In this document: one piece after another, positions 17,858 to 27,139 of the stretch
Layout: each line of letters begins with the position of its first letter
Position numbering within the stretch: the stretch's first letter is position 1
NCBI GenBank assembly: GCA_021300155.1
Contig: JAJTID010000077.1
Coordinates: 1-64,000 of the forward strand
DNA: 64,000 bases
Reading direction: 5' to 3'
Source: Pirellula sp.
Lineage (GTDB): Bacteria; Planctomycetota; Planctomycetia; Pirellulales; Pirellulaceae
The notes under the pieces: model-generated
Database searches by the model: none
The model's input: only the letters and a program-made list of their open reading frames with translations
Told to the model about the DNA's origin: nothing
Translations under genes and position numbers: made by a program

Positions 17858-19238
17858 TTTAGGGTTTAGTTGTCACGCCATTCTGCACAAACGAGATGCT
17901 CGTGCAGCCATTGCTTGGGTTGGTTTCATTTGGTTCGTGCCGCTGGTCGGCAGTATTCTCTATTTGATGTTCGGTATCAACAGAATTGAGAGAAAAGCGA
18001 GGAAATTGCGAGCTGAGCCGAAATATGAGTTTGCCCCCTTAGCAGACCCATGCTACCGAGTTCCATCGACAATCCTGAAACAGTTTGGCAACCAGTTTAC
18101 GGCCATCGCTACATCCATCGAAAAAGTTAGCTGCTTGCCCCTGGTCTCTGGAAACGAGGTCCAGCCACTGGATCGCATGACCTGCTATCCAGCCATGCAC
18201 GAAGCGATCGAAAAAGCAGAGAGAACAATCACGCTCTCTACTTACATCTTTGACAACGACATAACAGGTAAGAAATTTGTTTCGGCTCTCTGTTTAGCCA
18301 AGAAGCGAGGAGTGCAGATTCGCATCCTTGTAGACGATGTTGGAGCTCGCTACAGTTGGCCTCGCATTTTCCGAGCCCTCGAGCAAGAAGGGATTGTACA
18401 CGCGAGGTTCTATCCTCGCCGAACTCCCTGGACGATTCTATACACCAATCTGAGGAATCATCGCAAACTTCTTGTGGTTGACGGCAAGGTAGGGTTCACC
18501 GGGGGGATGAATATTCGACATCGGCATTCTCCTGATGCGGAGAAAGAGCATGCTGTAGAAGATATCCACTTTCGGCTAACAGGTCCTATCGTTCTCCAGA
18601 TGCAGTATGTGTTTGCCGACGACTGGCAGTTCGCAACGGGGGAACAGCTAGATGTAGAGAGATGGTTTCCGGAATTGAAGGAGACCGGATCCTTAGTCTG
18701 TCGAGGAATCATCGATGGACCCGACGAGAATTTGAACAACGTTCAGCTCGCGTTGGCCGCTGCAATTACCTGCGCGAGAGATTCTGTGACGGTGGTTACC
18801 CCCTACTTTATTCCCGACCGCGAGTTGACTGCCGTTTTATCGTTAGCAGCCATGCGCGGTGTTACTGTCGATATTGTCATGCCTCAAGCAAACAATCTCT
18901 TCTTTGTCGAATGGGCATCCATGGCGCTGAGATGGCAGATGCTGGAGAAAGGCTGTCGCATGTGGTTGACAAAGCCTCCTTTCGATCATTCTAAACTAAT
19001 TCTTGTCGATGGATGTTGGTGCATGTTCGGTTCGTCGAATTGGGACGCACGCAGTTTACGTCTCAATTTCGAGTTCAACGTCGAGTGCTACGATAGAGCG
19101 CTGTGCCAGAGGTTGCAGCAGATGGTTTCAGCGAAGATTGCAAACTCTCGACCAGTTACGCTCGACGAAGTCAACAATCGACCGATTCTCACCAAACTCC
19201 GAGACGGTATTGCGAGACTTTTTTCCTCTTATCTTTGA
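17799..19238 (+). CDS. Cardiolipin synthase (PLD superfamily)
   Basis: 479 residues. Two N-terminal membrane segments (WPYLLALLTLVIDLGFSCHA and AAIAWVGFIWFVPLVGSILY) precede two HKD motifs: HRKLLVVDGKVGFTGGMN and HSKLILVDGCWCMFGSSNWD. This is the standard architecture of bacterial ClsA, which makes cardiolipin from two phosphatidylglycerols by a phosphatidyl transfer at the membrane. The ATG at 17799 lies inside the end of the LpxH-like gene, and the next few residues already form the first membrane segment, which supports it. Confidence 0.93.
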   Translation: MNWLWIVWPYLLALLTLVIDLGFSCHAILHKRDARAAIAWVGFIWFVPLVGSILYLMFGINRIERKARKLRAEPKYEFAPLADPCYRVPSTILKQFGNQFTAIATSIEKVSCLPLVSGNEVQPLDRMTCYPAMHEAIEKAERTITLSTYIFDNDITGKKFVSALCLAKKRGVQIRILVDDVGARYSWPRIFRALEQEGIVHARFYPRRTPWTILYTNLRNHRKLLVVDGKVGFTGGMNIRHRHSPDAEKEHAVEDIHFRLTGPIVLQMQYVFADDWQFATGEQLDVERWFPELKETGSLVCRGIIDGPDENLNNVQLALAAAITCARDSVTVVTPYFIPDRELTAVLSLAAMRGVTVDIVMPQANNLFFVEWASMALRWQMLEKGCRMWLTKPPFDHSKLILVDGCWCMFGSSNWDARSLRLNFEFNVECYDRALCQRLQQMVSAKIANSRPVTLDEVNNRPILTKLRDGIARLFSSYL

Positions 19239-19263
19239 AGCCAAACCAACAGTGATAAAGAGG

Positions 19264-19719
19264 TTAGCTCTCGAGTGCTGAAACCGCAGGGGCGGCATTG
19301 GAGGTTTCTTGGCTCTTTTGGTGTTCCTTCAAAATACGGTCTAAAATGCCGTTCACGAACTGGCCAGAGTTTCGTGATCCATATCGCTTGGCAAGTTCGA
19401 TCGCTTCGTTAATCGAGACTCTACCAGGCACGTCACCAAACACGATTTCGTATGTTGCAATCCGGAGGATGTTGCGATCGATCGTGGTCATGCGTTTGAG
19501 CGACCAATTGACGGTATGCTTCGACAACAATTGGTCGATTTCCGTTCGGTGTTCACGAACGCCATACAAAATGTCTTTGGCAAAAGCGACTAGCGGTTTG
19601 TTATTCAACATCCGCTTCGCCACAAAAGAATCGGCGACACTGTATTCACGAAGTGGATTGATGTCCTCTTCGTAGAGGACTTGGAGGGAGACTTCTCTAG
19701 CACGTCGACGTGTCGTCAT
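19264..19719 (-). CDS. nusB: Transcription antitermination factor NusB
   Basis: 151 residues, all-helical NusB. It starts MTTRRRAREVSLQVLYEED and ends with the conserved RVSINEAIELAKRYGSRNSGQFVNGILD. NusB binds boxA RNA together with NusE (ribosomal protein S10) and helps RNA polymerase read through rRNA operons. It converges with the cardiolipin synthase gene. No ribH or other usual partner is adjacent. Confidence 0.95.
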   Translation of the reverse strand: MTTRRRAREVSLQVLYEEDINPLREYSVADSFVAKRMLNNKPLVAFAKDILYGVREHRTEIDQLLSKHTVNWSLKRMTTIDRNILRIATYEIVFGDVPGRVSINEAIELAKRYGSRNSGQFVNGILDRILKEHQKSQETSNAAPAVSALES

Positions 19720-19831
19720 GTTTTGGATTGGAAAAGAACGAAATTGGAAAACTACAGGTTTACATCATTTACGAAGGTGTGCCATTCGTCAAGGGAAATG
19801 CCTCAGTCGTCGCTTGTAAGTCTTATCCCAA

Positions 19832-19857
19832 CCCGAAGCGTAAGCTTACGCTTCGGG
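19832..19857. repeat. Perfect 26-bp palindrome, REP-like
   Basis: CCCGAAGCGTAAG followed immediately by CTTACGCTTCGGG is an exact 13+13 palindrome centred on AAGCTT. It is preceded by TTATCCCAA and followed by CTGGAAAACC, so the unit resembles the arms of the repeat at 11549-11623. It lies between nusB and the CrtI-like gene, both - strand. Confidence 0.85.
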
Positions 19858-19904
19858 CTGGAAAACCTTTGCCTGAGGCAATTCTGCCTCTCGATTATGG
19901 CTCG

Positions 19905-21341
19905 CTACGAAGCGATGGTAGGGGCCGCTTGGGAGAGCATTTGGTCCACTTCGTTGGACACGATGACACCGTAATTGATCGCCCCCAACCAGCCTGACAT
20001 GATGATTCCAACGCTTCCCGCGTGATAAAGTCCTTTGATTTGTTGAGGGAGACCGCGTGAGACGGCTAGCCCTTCGAATTTCGTCCCAAAGCTCGCGCCT
20101 AGCTGATGTTTTGTGTAGTGATGAAATGTTCGAGGTGTTGCAGCCTCGGCGTGCTCGATCATGTCGCGGCAATTCGGCACATACTTTTCGAGCGCATCGA
20201 GTGTTGTTTCTACCAAGTCCTTCTTGCTGGCCTCGTACTCGCGTTCGTTCAGATTCGCCCAATCGCTCCAATTGGCATTGGTGCTGCTGACGATAGCGTA
20301 TCGCTCTTTGCCTGTTGGACGAGTGCGAGGGTAGTAGAAACTAAATGTCCGCGAAGTAATGTTTCGATCCAACAAAAGATTGGTTCGGAACAGGTCCGCT
20401 GTCGAACAGAAGAGCAGGTCACCTGTCGACTCCTCAACTGTGCAACCTGGCTTCAAAGCCATGTAAACTTGAGTGCTGCTGTTGTTGAGTCGAACCGCGG
20501 CAGCATCTTTGATAAATTGTGGATCAAAGTGCTCTTCGCCGACCATTTGAAAAATGGTTGATCTCAAATTTGAATTACTGACGACAGCTCGGCATTTGAT
20601 TTGACGACCATTGACTACGACTCCTTGCACGCCCGATGGACCCACCAAAATCTTGGAGACATCGCAACGAATGCGATAGTCGACGCCGTTCTTCGTCAGT
20701 TCTTTCTGCATCTTCGAAACAAGGTCATCGGTGCCACCTTCGTAGATGTAAACTCCCTTTGCCATGAAGTTCGAAAAGACGATTCCGTACGTGATCGCTG
20801 GGTCTTCGAGTGTCGAGCCGTTGGCATAAGTGATCGGCTCCATCAAGAGACGCACTACATCTTCACGGCCGGGAAAGAACTTTTCGAACAGTTCGCGTGT
20901 TGTCATCGACTGGTCATCGTAGAAGTTCATTCCACGTGCGGTGTCGAAGAACCCCGTTACGGCTGCAGGCTCCAGTTTGAACCGGTCGGTCAGCAGCCGC
21001 GTGAAGTCTTCGCGATTGAATGTAGTTGTCAACGAAAACATCGGATTGTCGAAACGTATATTCTTGAGCTGAACGATGTTGCTCGCAATTTCTTCGTTCC
21101 AATAACGTCGACAACTCTTGAGCATTCCGTAAGGGAATCCATGCAACGAGATATCGAACGTGTGGCTACCAGGCCGTTTGAACCAAGTGGCTAGTCCGCC
21201 GAGTTTGTAGTGCTGCTCGAGCAACAAAACCCGATGTCCAGCTCGGCCCAGAATGTTGGCGGAGGTCATCCCTGCCAGCCCACTCCCGATCACCACCACA
21301 TCGTACTCGGGGAGCGTTTCTGCTAAGAAATCTTTTGGCAT
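19905..21341 (-). CDS. CrtI/retinol-saturase-like FAD-dependent oxidoreductase
   Basis: About 478 residues. ATG at 21341 ([14 protein letters not shown]) precedes the ADP-binding loop [20 protein letters not shown] and the acidic end [11 protein letters not shown]. The longer frame from 21404 adds residues with no match. The C-terminal FAD segment [21 protein letters not shown] is typical of the phytoene desaturase/retinol saturase group. It probably desaturates or isomerises a polyisoprenoid or related lipid. No other carotenoid gene is near, so the substrate is open. tRNA-Leu lies upstream on the same strand. Confidence 0.86.
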   Translation of the reverse strand: MPKDFLAETLPEYDVVVIGSGLAGMTSANILGRAGHRVLLLEQHYKLGGLATWFKRPGSHTFDISLHGFPYGMLKSCRRYWNEEIASNIVQLKNIRFDNPMFSLTTTFNREDFTRLLTDRFKLEPAAVTGFFDTARGMNFYDDQSMTTRELFEKFFPGREDVVRLLMEPITYANGSTLEDPAITYGIVFSNFMAKGVYIYEGGTDDLVSKMQKELTKNGVDYRIRCDVSKILVGPSGVQGVVVNGRQIKCRAVVSNSNLRSTIFQMVGEEHFDPQFIKDAAAVRLNNSSTQVYMALKPGCTVEESTGDLLFCSTADLFRTNLLLDRNITSRTFSFYYPRTRPTGKERYAIVSSTNANWSDWANLNEREYEASKKDLVETTLDALEKYVPNCRDMIEHAEAATPRTFHHYTKHQLGASFGTKFEGLAVSRGLPQQIKGLYHAGSVGIIMSGWLGAINYGVIVSNEVDQMLSQAAPTIAS

Positions 21342-21448
21342 GCTAAATGGGTCAAGGACCGCAAACGAAATGGGAAGAACGCACAACCGGTTGTTGAAAG
21401 ACAACTCGAACGCGTTTGCAAGAAACTAATGAGGTTGCAAAATCTAGT

Positions 21449-21537
21449 GCGGATGAGAGGAATCGAACCTCCACGGCCTTATGTATTTGGCCACTAGATC
21501 CTGAGTCTAGCGCGTCTGCCAATTCCGCCACATCCGC
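21449..21537 (-). tRNA. tRNA-Leu, anticodon CAG
   Basis: 89 nt on the - strand. The acceptor stem GCGGATG pairs with CATCCGC. The anticodon stem CTAGA/TCTAG encloses the loop CTCAGGA, giving anticodon CAG, which reads CTG. The long variable arm with GGCC/GGCC pairing and the T arm GGAGG-TTCGATT-CCTCT confirm class II tRNA-Leu. CCA is not encoded. Confidence 0.97.
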
Positions 21538-21646
21538 TTTTTCAACACGATTGGCTGGCAATTCCAATCGAAACCGACCCGTGAAGATTATCTTCCGGCT
21601 CCATTTTGGTCAAGTCGCACTCGTTCTGATGCTGCCTCTGCGGCAC

Positions 21647-21775
21647 AGCCGACAAACCTGACGTTTCGACTGTAGATTGGGACCATTGTCCCGAGCGGAT
21701 GGATTTTCCAGGGAGTTATTGACGGCCGGGACAACGGTCGACAACGGTCCCAGCCTACTTTTACGTTTGTCGGCT
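21647..21775. repeat. Nested inverted-repeat element, 129 bp
   Basis: The outer arms AGCCGACAAAC (21647-21657) and GTTTGTCGGCT (21765-21775) are perfect reverse complements. Inside, GTAGATTGGGACCATTGTCC (from 21672) is answered in reverse orientation by GGCCGGGACAACGGTC and GGTCCCAGCCTAC (21724-21758). The right arm holds a 10-bp direct repeat GACAACGGTC twice (21730-21749). The element fills the gap between the tRNA and msrB and has no credible ORF. It looks like a REP pair or a small non-autonomous element. Confidence 0.8.
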
Positions 21776-21843
21776 CTTTCTTCTAGTCGTAGATCATTTG
21801 CTAAACAGGTATGCTTCCGGTAGTGCTTCCCGCAGTGTACGGA

Positions 21844-21872
21844 TTGGAATAGGGCTGTTCGCGTCCTATAAT
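21844..21872 (+). promoter_or_regulatory. Predicted sigma-70 promoter of msrB
   Basis: TTGGAA at 21844-21849 and a perfect TATAAT at 21867-21872 are separated by exactly 17 bases. The expected start site is near 21879, leaving a leader of about 130 bases before the msrB ATG at 22009. It would drive msrB and the mutarotase gene. Confidence 0.55.
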
Positions 21873-22008
21873 GGAGATGCAGCGAAGCAATGGGAAATGA
21901 ATGCTTGCATGCGTTAAAGGTAAGATTCGACCGGCAGAACACATCAAAGAGCAACACAGGATTGGTTACGAATCTCAATTTCTATCTTAACCACAGGGGC
22001 TGAATCAA

Positions 22009-22710
22009 ATGAAAACACGCAATGGGTTGGTATTGGGATTGATCGCAGTGTGCGGTACGACTTTGCTTTTTGCAGGGCAACCACCAAAAGGAGACGCGGA
22101 AAACAACAAACCTGCTGCGGGTTCCGGTAATCAAGAAAAAGACGAGGGCGGAACTAAATCAGAAACCGGATCAACGAAGTCACCAAAAGATAAAGGTACA
22201 GCGAAGAAAGTGGATATTACTTCCTACAATCAACTGACGCGTGAAGAAGAATATGTTCTTTTGAAAAAGGGTACAGAACCAGCGTTCCGGGGGAAATACA
22301 CAGATTTGGAAGCTGAGGGCACTTATATTTGCAAACGTTGCAATGCTCGGCTTTACAACTCCAAAGACAAATTCCACAGCGGTTGCGGATGGCCGAGCTT
22401 TGATGATGAGATCAAGGGTGCAGTCAAACAGCAACTGGAAACGGATGGAACTGGCCGGATCGAAATCGTTTGTAACAACTGCAAAGGCCACCTGGGGCAC
22501 GTTTTCCAAGGGGAAAGATTGACTTCCAAGAATACGCGACATTGTGTAAATAGTATCTCGATGGTGTTTATCCCCAAGGGAAAAGAGATTCCCAAGGTGA
22601 TTAAGCCGAAAGCCAAAGCAGATGTTGACGATTCGTCTAATTTGCCTGGCGAGCAAATTGGATCAGATAAACAACCAGGTACTCCCGTCAAACCAGACTC
22701 GAAAAAGTAA
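22009..22710 (+). CDS. msrB: Exported peptide-methionine (R)-S-oxide reductase
   Basis: 233 residues: a signal peptide (GLVLGLIAVCGTTLLFAG), a low-complexity Lys/Gly/Ser linker to about residue 66, then the MsrB domain. Zinc ligands are Cys108/Cys111 (CKRC) and Cys155/Cys158 (CNNC). CGWPSF starts at 126, and the catalytic Cys179 lies in RHCVNSISM. The enzyme reduces R-methionine sulfoxide in proteins, here probably in the periplasm. The Cys in CGWPSF (126) is a candidate resolving residue. It is six bases upstream of the mutarotase gene. The C-terminal tail is again Lys/Pro-rich. Confidence 0.94.
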   Translation: MKTRNGLVLGLIAVCGTTLLFAGQPPKGDAENNKPAAGSGNQEKDEGGTKSETGSTKSPKDKGTAKKVDITSYNQLTREEEYVLLKKGTEPAFRGKYTDLEAEGTYICKRCNARLYNSKDKFHSGCGWPSFDDEIKGAVKQQLETDGTGRIEIVCNNCKGHLGHVFQGERLTSKNTRHCVNSISMVFIPKGKEIPKVIKPKAKADVDDSSNLPGEQIGSDKQPGTPVKPDSKK

Positions 22711-22716
22711 GTACGA

Positions 22717-23586
22717 ATGTCGCTCGATAAACTCAAGGCGTTTGAAACCTCAGGTCTTGAGTTCGTAGAAAAGAATAGATTGCTTGCCGCAAAAGTTGAT
22801 TCGTCGAAGGCCAAAGGGATGGTATTCCTGCACGGTGCCCATGTTACTTCATGGGCCCCAACCGGCCAGCGGGAAGTTCTGTGGATGAGCGAAAGCTCAT
22901 TTTTTGAGTTGGGAAAGCCGATTCGCGGTGGCGTTCCTATCTGTTTCCCCTGGTTTGGGCCTTATCCGTCTCGACCCGATCTACCAGCGCACGGACTTGC
23001 TCGGACCAAGGTTTGGGATGTCGTTCGGGTGAACGGCAATTCTACAGATGGCATCGAGATCTGCTTGAGCACGACCATCGATCGAATGCGAGTGGAATAT
23101 TCCATTGGGTTTGGATCGTCGCTTCGCCTATCGCTGACGGCCACTCTTGCTCAGGATTGCCCAGAACCGCGATTCTACGAGGATGCGTTGCACACCTATT
23201 TCTCGGTGAGCGACATCGAGCAAATCTCGATCGAGGGACTAGAGTCTCGCTCGTATATTGACAAAATGCAGAACGGATCCATGAAGCCGAGAGCCTCGGA
23301 AGCCATTCGATTCAATGCAGAAACCGACAGAGTTTACGTCGATACGAACGATGACTGCCTGCTCGTCGATCCCGGTTGGAATCGGAAAATCCGGGTAAGC
23401 AAGATGGGTTCTCAATCGACGGTTATCTGGAATCCGTGGATCGAAAAGAGCGCTCGAATGCCAGATTTCGGCGACGAGGAGTGGAAGGGAATGGTCTGCA
23501 TTGAAACAGCCAATGTTGGCAATAGCCGAGTGCGACTAGCTCCGGGGAGATCGCACATCACGACTGCCATCATCTCCGTCGAGTAA
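22717..23586 (+). CDS. D-hexose-6-phosphate mutarotase (aldose 1-epimerase family)
   Basis: 289 residues of the YeaD-type galactose mutarotase-like fold. Recognisable segments are FLHGAHVTSWAPTGQREVLW, IRGGVPICFPWFGPYPS with HGLART, the EDALHTYFSVSD strand holding the catalytic His, and WNPWIEKSARMPDFGDEEW near the end. It interconverts alpha and beta anomers of hexose 6-phosphates in the cytosol. Spacing of six bases puts it in one operon with msrB, although the two act in different compartments. Confidence 0.92.
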   Translation: MSLDKLKAFETSGLEFVEKNRLLAAKVDSSKAKGMVFLHGAHVTSWAPTGQREVLWMSESSFFELGKPIRGGVPICFPWFGPYPSRPDLPAHGLARTKVWDVVRVNGNSTDGIEICLSTTIDRMRVEYSIGFGSSLRLSLTATLAQDCPEPRFYEDALHTYFSVSDIEQISIEGLESRSYIDKMQNGSMKPRASEAIRFNAETDRVYVDTNDDCLLVDPGWNRKIRVSKMGSQSTVIWNPWIEKSARMPDFGDEEWKGMVCIETANVGNSRVRLAPGRSHITTAIISVE

Positions 23587-23682
23587 AGCAATGTCGTGGT
23601 TCGCTCCGCGAGCCCTCTCGATTCAAATAGCTGATATAGGGAGTAAACTAGAGTGTACCTTCCCGTATTCTCAACTTCGCTA

Positions 23683-24960
23683 CTATTTGTCCGCAACCAC
23701 CGGCATCGGCGGTGGGACTTCGGCGATGCTCAGTACGTAATTAACCAAGTGCCAGAGATCATCCTGTGTTAATCCTGGTGCACCTTCGCTCGCAGCCATC
23801 GCTGCAGCTGGCATAGTCGCGCCTGGAATTCCGTATCGAATGCGACGGTAGATGTCGATCGGGTCTCGACCGCCCCTGAGATGGCCAGCGACAATGTTTC
23901 GCGGCTTCAAGGGTTGCGGCTTCAATCCGCCTCGCGCCATCAATGGAAGCAACTCTTCCGCATCCGTCGGTTGAATTCCGATCTTGATAGTCCAGTCTTT
24001 CGTCCAGTCATCGTAATCTGCGGCTTGTGGGCCATCTCCTTTGCCAGTCTGTCCATGGCACTTGGCACATGCTGCGGTATCGCCAACGAAAAGCTTCTGC
24101 CCTTTCTCAATTGACTCCTTCAGTTGAGATCTGTTCTCGTCGGTCTCTTGTCCAAAGATGGGAAAGGAAGGCTTAACAAACTCTTCGACTCGATCTGGAG
24201 CATCGTTCCAAGCGTCTGCGATCTCGGTCAGTATCTCTGTCGCTGCGTCCACCTGCTCTTGATAAGTCGACTTTTCCTTTTCATCAGAGCTCGATTTCCA
24301 ACTTGCATTGTAGATCCTTGCACTATCTAGATCCAAGTCATAGGCAGCCAAGTAGAGCAGTTTGCGTTCAAGCTCTCCACGGATCGAAAGATAAATAACA
24401 TAGTCGACTAAGGAATCGATCTGTTGCTCACTTAACTTCGTAAATTTCGGCATTTGCGAATCTGCAAGCCCCTGGACCAAAATTCGTTTCAGATCTTCCT
24501 TGAGAGGTTTGCTTTGGCGGTTCGGGCTCTTGTATTTGAACCAACCATGCCGAAACTCGCGAGGGTAAGGATTTTGTGATGCGGCGACTGGCCCTCGACC
24601 TTGTCCAGATTCGCCATGGCACGATGCGCATTGCTGACGGTAAAGCCCCGTCGTACCGGGCTCCGCAGAGGCTGGCGGATCTCCCGCCGCCATCTTCAGC
24701 TTTTCAAGCGAAAGGAGATCTGCGTATTCCTCAGTGAACAATGGCGGTATCTTTGGATCGTTGAGGGTTCCGAACCACTCTTCGATCAACTGCGAAGCAT
24801 CCGTCAGCGGCTGTGCTAGATCCAGATCCTCGGACTTTTCCAATGCGTGAGCATAAAGATAATTCGGCTCGAAGTTCGGAGTTCGATTCGCTCCGTTATC
24901 GCACCCTACCATGGAAGAGGCTGCAAGCATTACAGCCAATATGCATCTTTGTTGTTTCAT
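23683..24960 (-). CDS. Di-haem cytochrome c lipoprotein
   Basis: 425 residues. The N-terminus (MLAASSMVGCDNG) fits a lipoprotein signal, with Cys20 as the lipid-bearing residue. Two class I cytochrome c domains carry CASCHGESGQGRGP and CAKCHGQTGKGDGP, each followed by a long helix and a Met-containing segment (for example DSQMPKFTKLSEQQIDSLVDY). It is probably an electron carrier on the periplasmic face. It precedes the DUF1080 gene in reverse order: DUF1080 lies upstream with a gap of 27 bases, so the two form an operon. Confidence 0.9.
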   Translation of the reverse strand: MKQQRCILAVMLAASSMVGCDNGANRTPNFEPNYLYAHALEKSEDLDLAQPLTDASQLIEEWFGTLNDPKIPPLFTEEYADLLSLEKLKMAAGDPPASAEPGTTGLYRQQCASCHGESGQGRGPVAASQNPYPREFRHGWFKYKSPNRQSKPLKEDLKRILVQGLADSQMPKFTKLSEQQIDSLVDYVIYLSIRGELERKLLYLAAYDLDLDSARIYNASWKSSSDEKEKSTYQEQVDAATEILTEIADAWNDAPDRVEEFVKPSFPIFGQETDENRSQLKESIEKGQKLFVGDTAACAKCHGQTGKGDGPQAADYDDWTKDWTIKIGIQPTDAEELLPLMARGGLKPQPLKPRNIVAGHLRGGRDPIDIYRRIRYGIPGATMPAAAMAASEGAPGLTQDDLWHLVNYVLSIAEVPPPMPVVADK

Positions 24961-24987
24961 AGATATCGCGTTTGAACGACCAAGTGA

Positions 24988-25719
24988 TTACTTCTTCGAT
25001 AAGTCTCGAATCTCTATAGACTTCCAGCGTACGTCGTACGGCCCTTCTTCTTTGCCGATTCCGTGAACTTGAAGTCCGATGAACCCAGAATCAAACGAGA
25101 GAGGATCGGTAATATCTTCGATCAACGTCCCGTTAATCCATGTCTGAATTCGCTTGCCAACAGCTCGAATATGGTATTGGTTCCATTCGCCGTTCTTCAA
25201 ATGATTATGTTGTGGTTGAGTTGGGGAGATCCAGTTGCGGCCGGTAGCTTCACCGTAAACATAACCAGCTTCTCCAGGGCTCGATTCGATTTCGACTTGT
25301 GGTCCATGAACTCGACCATTGTCTTTGTCTGGAAGACTCTTGGATCGGATTTGGACTCCAGAATTCAACTTGTCATGCACTTTCACCTGAAAGCGAAGTT
25401 CAAAATCAGAATACTCTTCTTTCGAGCATAGAAAGGAGTTGGGACTCTGTCTCGATGTCGTCCCTAGGATCGCGTCTCCATCGATACGATAAACTGCCCA
25501 GCCATTCTTAGCAGTCCAACCCGACAAGTCTTTCCCATTGAACATCGAGACCCATCCGTCGCCCGAGGGCGCGGCTGGTGCGGGCGAGTTGTCATTTCGA
25601 ACAACTTTCGATTCGTCCCCTTTTTTCTCCTGCCCGGATACATTGGGCGGAACAACCTGGACGCCTAAAGTCAAACAAAACGAAGAGAAAGCGATAAAAC
25701 CGCGGAAGGATCGGAGCAT
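24988..25719 (-). CDS. DUF1080 (3-keto-disaccharide hydrolase-like) exported protein
   Basis: 243 residues with a signal peptide and a short low-complexity linker, then one DUF1080 concanavalin-like domain. The family opening is visible as WVSMFNGKDLSGWTAKNGWA, followed by SQSPNSFLCSKEEYSDFELR-like strands, SGVQIRSK and WNQYHIRAVGKRIQTWING. Members are reported as 3-keto-glycoside hydrolases or carbohydrate binders. The product is likely periplasmic, but the substrate cannot be read from sequence. Confidence 0.9.
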   Translation of the reverse strand: MLRSFRGFIAFSSFCLTLGVQVVPPNVSGQEKKGDESKVVRNDNSPAPAAPSGDGWVSMFNGKDLSGWTAKNGWAVYRIDGDAILGTTSRQSPNSFLCSKEEYSDFELRFQVKVHDKLNSGVQIRSKSLPDKDNGRVHGPQVEIESSPGEAGYVYGEATGRNWISPTQPQHNHLKNGEWNQYHIRAVGKRIQTWINGTLIEDITDPLSFDSGFIGLQVHGIGKEEGPYDVRWKSIEIRDLSKK

Positions 25720-25840
25720 AGAGGACCTCGACGCAATCGATAGAGAGGAATACGATCTGAACTTACTCTAAAGTGTATCTCAGCGAACCGCGTTTTACGA
25801 GCGGTCAGCAACTAACCTCAAAGAACTGCGACGAAAAGAC

Positions 25841-26878
25841 ATGCGCGACTATTTGCACGACTTATCTCGACCTTCCTCGCCTGGGCATGCATCTTTCCCT
25901 CGTACCCGCCTACGACGCAATCGCCGCTGGCCATGGATCCGCGAGATGGTCCAAGAAACAAGATTTGTTGCAGCCAATTTGATTTGGCCCATCTTTGTGA
26001 TCGAGGGTACGAATCGCCGTGAACCCATCCACTCCATGCCGGGTGTAGAACGGCTGACCGTCGACCTAGCTGCTCTAGCGGCCGAAGAAGCAGCAAACCT
26101 TGGAATTGGAGCGATTGCAATTTTTCCCGTGACGCCCCAAGAAAAGAAAACGGAAGATGGTCGTCATGCTTGCGATTCGAAGAACCTAATCTGCGAAACA
26201 ACGCGAGCCATTGCGGCGAAAACAGGCAACAGGATCGGCATCGTTTGCGATGTCGCTCTCGACCCGTATACATCGCACGGGCAAGATGGATTGCTTCGCG
26301 ATGGTTATGTCGTCAACGATGAAACGATCGCAGTCCTATGCGAACAAGCCGTCAATCAAGCAAAGGCTGGGGCGACGCTTATCGCCCCATCGGACATGAT
26401 GGATGGCCGAATCGGAGCGATCCGTGATGCCCTCGATGAGTCAGGGTTCCAGCACATCGGCATTATGTCCTATGCTGCAAAATATGCATCCTCGTTCTAC
26501 GGCCCATTCCGTGATGCCGTCGGTTCGGCGAAGAACTTGGCCAGTGGTGACAAGAAAACCTATCAAATGAACCCAGCCAACTCCGAGGAAGCCATCCGAG
26601 AAGTCGAATTGGACATCTCGGAGGGTGCCGATATTGTGATGGTAAAGCCAGGTATGCCTTACCTGGATATCGTTCGAAGATTACACGATTCCTTCCCTGT
26701 TCCAGTGGCTGTCTATCAAGTGTCAGGCGAGTACGCCATGCTGAAGTTTGCTTCTCAAGCAAATGCCTTGAATGAACAATCTGTTGTGATGGAGAGTATG
26801 TTGGCGTTTCGACGCGCAGGTGCATCGGCAATCTTGACCTATTATGCAAAACAAGTTGGTCAATGGCTGGCCGAGTAG
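25841..26878 (+). CDS. hemB: Porphobilinogen synthase (delta-aminolevulinate dehydratase)
   Basis: 345 residues. Two 5-aminolevulinates are condensed to porphobilinogen in the cytosol. The Schiff-base lysines are Lys214 (YAAKYAS) and Lys269 (VMVKPG). The metal region reads DVALDPYTSHGQDG (137-150), the Asp-type sequence of magnesium-dependent enzymes, with Asp/Ala where zinc enzymes have a Cys triad. The 34-residue lead before the first conserved segment is slightly long but normal. Haem supply fits the many c-type haem proteins nearby. ATG at 25841 is the only good start. Confidence 0.95.
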   Translation: MRDYLHDLSRPSSPGHASFPRTRLRRNRRWPWIREMVQETRFVAANLIWPIFVIEGTNRREPIHSMPGVERLTVDLAALAAEEAANLGIGAIAIFPVTPQEKKTEDGRHACDSKNLICETTRAIAAKTGNRIGIVCDVALDPYTSHGQDGLLRDGYVVNDETIAVLCEQAVNQAKAGATLIAPSDMMDGRIGAIRDALDESGFQHIGIMSYAAKYASSFYGPFRDAVGSAKNLASGDKKTYQMNPANSEEAIREVELDISEGADIVMVKPGMPYLDIVRRLHDSFPVPVAVYQVSGEYAMLKFASQANALNEQSVVMESMLAFRRAGASAILTYYAKQVGQWLAE

Positions 26879-27139
26879 GTTCACGAGGAATACCTCTAGA
26901 CACTGCCGGCAAATGTAGAAATTGGCTGCGAGTAGCTTGGTAAGTCTAAATCTGCTGCCTTTTCGAGATGTTTCGTCAGAAAAAGAGTGCGATTCGTCCA
27001 GAGTAAACGAATTCTGGAGTATTAGGGTATTCAAAAGACATCGGCTCTGATCTCATAAAACATCTAGAGACCGTGCAGCCTCGTGCGATTAGAAATTCTG
27101 CCCGATTCCATTTACCTTGCGCTTTATGAAGGCTGCTCA

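Noticed and set aside
21352-21567. 71-residue frame on the - strand with VAELADALDSGSSGQIHKAV
   Set aside because: It is the common false frame across tRNA-Leu and the end of its own flanks; the tRNA explains the sequence.
21610-21978. 122-residue frame on the - strand
   Set aside because: It runs through the nested inverted repeat and the msrB promoter and has no protein-like features.
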